A DNA stretch of 64,000 bases from Nocardioides houyundeii. Lineage in GTDB: Bacteria > Actinomycetota > Actinomycetes > Propionibacteriales > Nocardioidaceae. Below are positions 61,471-64,000 of the stretch, in pieces. The position numbers and the translations under genes were made by a program. The notes beneath the pieces were generated by a model that saw nothing but the letters and a program-made list of their open reading frames with translations, did no database searches and was not told the DNA's origin. Each line of letters opens with the position of its first letter. Positions within the stretch are counted from its first letter, which is position 1. Location of the stretch: the NCBI RefSeq assembly GCF_002865585.1, contig NZ_CP025581.1, forward strand, positions 434,001 to 498,000. Reading direction: 5' to 3'.

Positions 61471-63182
61471 GCCCGGCCTCCGTCCAGCACCTGCCGGGCG
61501 ACCCGGTCGGGCCGGTGCCGCGGCCTCGGCACCGCGACCGGCACCGGCGGGTCCACCGTCCGGGTGGGAGGGGGCGAACGGCGGGCGGAGCGCACGGCTC
61601 GGCGGTTGCGGCGCGACTCGCCCAACGCGACGACGATGAAGGCGCCCAGCACCAGGGCGTTGGTCACGCACCACGCCGTGCCGAGGGTGAACCGACCGGT
61701 CACCAGGTTCTGCCAGACCCCGACGGCTCCGGTCAGGGCCAGGAAGACGAAGGTCAGCACCTGCGGCACCATGAAGTTGAACGGCGACGCGGTGCGGGTG
61801 GTGCTGCCGGTGACGTGCCACTGCTGCTCCCGCCCGACCAGGGCGTTCACCAGGGCCTTGAGGTAGATCGGGTAGGAGACCGCGGCCAGCATCAGGACCT
61901 CCCAGCGGAAGCTGCCCACGCTGAAGAAGGCCAGCGCCACCTGCAGCAGGTAGAACCCGGCGTACATCAGCAGCCACTGACCCACCCCGACCGTCAGGTT
62001 GACCGGGCGCAGGTCGAAGAAGATCTCCATCGGCGGGACGAAGAGCAGCGCCCCGGGGACGATGCCGGTCAGGTAGTGGGTCGAGGTGATCCCGTACATG
62101 ATCCGCTGGTCCGGCGTCAGCCGGCGCCGCGGCGAGAAGGGATTGGCCCGGAACCAGATCTCGAAGCCGCCGGTGGCCCAGCGCAGCTGCTGCTTGGTGT
62201 AGGCCTCGACGGTCTCCGGGGCGTCGCCGACGGCCAGGGACTTGGCGAGGTAGATGCTGCGCCAGCCCCGCTCGTGCAGCCGCAGCGAGGTCCAGACGTC
62301 CTCGGACTTGGAGTCGACGCAGATGCCGCCGATCTCGTGCACGGCGCTGCGGCGGAACATCACGTTGGTGCCGACGCAGAAGGCGGCGTTGAAGTGGTTC
62401 CGTCCCGGCTGGACGAAGCGGTAGAACATGGTCTGCATGTAGCCCGCGCCGCGGGAGATGAGGTTGGACAGGTTGCCGTAGGTCTGCGGGGTCTGGACGA
62501 AGGCCACGGTGTCGTCGGTGAAGAACGGCAGCGTGTGCTCGATGAACTCCGGGTGCGGCACGAAGTCGGCGTCGAAGATGCAGAAGAAGTCGCCCTTGGC
62601 GATCGACAGCGCGTGGTTGATGTTGCCCGCCTTGGCGCCGGTGTTGCTCAGCCGGCGCAGGTAGAGGCAGCCGAGCTCCTCGGCCAGGTCCCGGATCTCG
62701 TCCGAGCGACCGTCGTCCAGGATCCAGGTGCGGTGCTCGCCGTGGATGGCCAGCGCCGCGGTGGCGGTACGCCGGACGGTCTCCACCGGTTCGCCGTACA
62801 CCGTCACGAAGACCTCCACGCCGGGCCGGCGACCCCGGAGGGACAGCTCCCACCGGGAGGCCGGCTCCTGCCCGCGACGCACGAGCAGGGAGTCCCTCGC
62901 CGCCCAGTAGGCGTAGGTCCGTGGGTCCTTGGTGCCCGAGAGCACCGTCCACATCGCCAGCAGGGTGTGCACCACGAGCACCCCCTCGGCCAGCACCACG
63001 ACCAGCCACGGCACCAGGTCGCCCCGGTTGTTCGGGTTGAGCAGGAAGGACGCGTAGAGCAGCACTCCCAGGGTGGCGAGCAGGGTGAGGACGATCAGGA
63101 GTGGCGAGTGGTGCTGGTCCGAGGCCGCCCGCCGCGTGCTCGGAACATGTCGGTCGAGCTGCAGGATGTCGTCGTGGTGCAT
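61467..63182 (-). CDS. Processive GT2 glycosyltransferase (cellulose/beta-glucan synthase-like)
   Basis: 571 residues. Two N-terminal membrane helices (about 27-48 and 57-80), then the GT-A domain: FVTVYGEPVETV, ILDDGRSDEI (D156-D157), NTGAKAGNINHALSIAKGDF, FDADFVPHPEF (D-x-D at 204-206), SKSEDVWTSLRLHERGW (E-D near 294) and YTKQQLRWATGGF (QxxRW near 331-335). Four to five membrane segments follow to about residue 540. No PilZ domain is seen, so c-di-GMP control is not evident. It should polymerise UDP-glucose into a beta-glucan; the GH81 neighbour points to beta-1,3 or mixed linkage. A hairpin at 63202-63223 precedes it. Confidence 0.9.
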   Translation of the reverse strand: MHHDDILQLDRHVPSTRRAASDQHHSPLLIVLTLLATLGVLLYASFLLNPNNRGDLVPWLVVVLAEGVLVVHTLLAMWTVLSGTKDPRTYAYWAARDSLLVRRGQEPASRWELSLRGRRPGVEVFVTVYGEPVETVRRTATAALAIHGEHRTWILDDGRSDEIRDLAEELGCLYLRRLSNTGAKAGNINHALSIAKGDFFCIFDADFVPHPEFIEHTLPFFTDDTVAFVQTPQTYGNLSNLISRGAGYMQTMFYRFVQPGRNHFNAAFCVGTNVMFRRSAVHEIGGICVDSKSEDVWTSLRLHERGWRSIYLAKSLAVGDAPETVEAYTKQQLRWATGGFEIWFRANPFSPRRRLTPDQRIMYGITSTHYLTGIVPGALLFVPPMEIFFDLRPVNLTVGVGQWLLMYAGFYLLQVALAFFSVGSFRWEVLMLAAVSYPIYLKALVNALVGREQQWHVTGSTTRTASPFNFMVPQVLTFVFLALTGAVGVWQNLVTGRFTLGTAWCVTNALVLGAFIVVALGESRRNRRAVRSARRSPPPTRTVDPPVPVAVPRPRHRPDRVARQVLDGGRA

Positions 63183-63201
63183 GTGCCGTCCCCCCGGACA
63201 A

Positions 63202-63223
63202 GGTGGGCGTCGGATCGCCCACC
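63202..63223. promoter_or_regulatory. Inverted repeat upstream of the GT2 gene
   Basis: A perfect 8-bp inverted repeat GGTGGGCG/CGCCCACC with a 6-base spacer, 20 bases upstream of the GT2 ATG (63182). May be an operator or a 5' hairpin for the beta-glucan operon. An AT-richer stretch (about 63275-63310) nearby probably holds the divergent promoters. Confidence 0.45.
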
Positions 63224-63393
63224 GGCATCACGGTAGGCGGCCTGGACCACGCCTTGTTTTCGCGCACGTGTCCGGCTTGTAACGATCCAATTTTGGGTAT
63301 TCATCACTGGATCCGAGCCGTCCCGCCCTGCTGCTGTCGCATGATCACCCTGGTCGGTTGTGCCGTGCGAGCCCGACCGAGGGGGGACGAGAG

Positions 63394-64000
63394 ATGGCCC
63401 GGATCTGCTTCCAAGACGTGACCCGGCACTTTTCCGGGGCCGACGAGCCGGCGGTCGCCGGGGTCGACCTGGAGATCGCCGACGGGGAGGCGGTGGCCCT
63501 CGTCGGGCCGCCGGGGGCGGGCAAGACCACCCTGCTGCGCCTGGCCGCGGGACTCGAGGTGCCCGACCAGGGGCGGGTGCTGCTGGGCTCCGGGGGTGAC
63601 GGCGAGGGGGGTGACGGCGAGCAGGTCGAGGTCGTGCTGCTCTACCAGAACTACGCGACGTACCCGAACCTCAGCGTGCGGGACAACATCACCAAGACCC
63701 TGCCCGGGAGCCGCTCGCGCCGGGACATCGAGGCGAACCTGGACGAGGTCATCACCCTGCTGGACCTGGGGTCGCTGGTGAAGCGCCCGGTCTCCTCGCT
63801 GTCGGCCAGTGAGCGGATGCGAGTGGCGATGGCACGCTCCCTGGTCCGTCGTCCCGGGGTGCTGCTGATGGACGAGCCGCTGGCCAACCTCGAGCCAGGG
63901 GTGCGCACGGACCTGCGCGATCGCCTGGTCGCGGCTCAGCGGGCGCTGCGGGTCACCGCCCTCTACGCCACCGAGGACCTCGAGGAGGCGAGCGCGGTGG
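63394..64000 (+). CDS. ABC transporter ATPase, MalK/UgpC-like (partial)
   Basis: The first 202 residues, cut off by the window end. Walker A GPPGAGKTT near residue 43, Q-loop LYQNYATYPNLSV, Walker B VLLMDEPLANLEPG and D-loop are recognisable and resemble sugar-importer ATPases. But the signature reads LSASERMRVAMAR rather than LSGGQ, and the H-loop region reads YATEDLEEA, with no histidine. GGGGG precedes ATG 63394. Divergent from the GT2 operon. The two altered motifs make a functional ATPase uncertain. Confidence 0.8.
   Translation, partial: MARICFQDVTRHFSGADEPAVAGVDLEIADGEAVALVGPPGAGKTTLLRLAAGLEVPDQGRVLLGSGGDGEGGDGEQVEVVLLYQNYATYPNLSVRDNITKTLPGSRSRRDIEANLDEVITLLDLGSLVKRPVSSLSASERMRVAMARSLVRRPGVLLMDEPLANLEPGVRTDLRDRLVAAQRALRVTALYATEDLEEASAV

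Overview
This window is chromosomal DNA from a high-GC actinobacterium. Third-position GC is very high throughout. Many genes lack a leader and start 6-8 bases after a TANNNT -10 box. The gene content (PurS/PurQ/small PurL, DUF3151, class I lysyl-tRNA synthetase, an AbiEi/DUF559-type protein, PadR-HAAS and WYL modules) fits Nocardioides or a close relative of Nocardioidaceae. That placement is inference; there is no rRNA or tRNA in the window. No gene-free stretch exceeds about 300 bases.

Layout. 1-9.8 kb: the end of clpB, a membrane protein, an aminotransferase broken by two frameshifts, pyrE, a REP-like repeat, a PadR-HAAS-sulfatase operon, DedA, a SpoU methyltransferase, a YdeI-like protein and fructose-bisphosphate aldolase. 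9.8-11.2 kb: an AbiEi-like/DUF559 nuclease gene lying between two nearly identical 80-90 bp hairpins, which looks like a cassette. 11.2-20.9 kb: an MFS exporter, DUF3151, a secreted propeller-like protein, lysS, a diacylglycerol-kinase-like gene, purA (with an intrinsic terminator in its leader) and a TetR/lipoprotein pair. 21-36.5 kb: an SDR under a palindromic TetR-type operator, then the purine genes purD, purB, purC, purS, purQ and purL mixed with lipid, secreted and membrane genes. The purine genes supply nearly all IMP-to-AMP steps except purF, purM, purN/H and others that must lie elsewhere.

36.5-40.5 kb: a 2-hydroxyacid dehydrogenase and a two-gene ABC exporter divergent from a WYL regulator. 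40.6-51.4 kb: the most unusual block. An NMT1/SsuA-type uptake ABC transporter leads into a translationally coupled series of enzymes. These are a protein with the PC-x3-KPY-x2-S-x2-H motif of archaeosine synthase (ArcS), an aldehyde dehydrogenase (frameshifted), a class III aminotransferase, an ATZ/TRZ-type deaminase, a PYROXD2/CrtI-like FAD oxidoreductase and an O-methyltransferase. A luciferase-like monooxygenase follows. I know of no described pathway with this set.

52.5-58.6 kb: fdhD, a thioredoxin-reductase-like/methyltransferase fusion, a small CxxC protein and a two-component system. Direct TTCAGG repeats in front of both the response regulator and the downstream PepSY gene suggest autoregulation and a shared regulon. 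58.7-63.2 kb: a tightly overlapping operon of a processive GT2 synthase, an HlyD-like protein and a GH81 beta-1,3-glucanase, probably for a beta-glucan exopolysaccharide. The window ends inside a divergent ABC ATPase gene with a degenerate signature motif.
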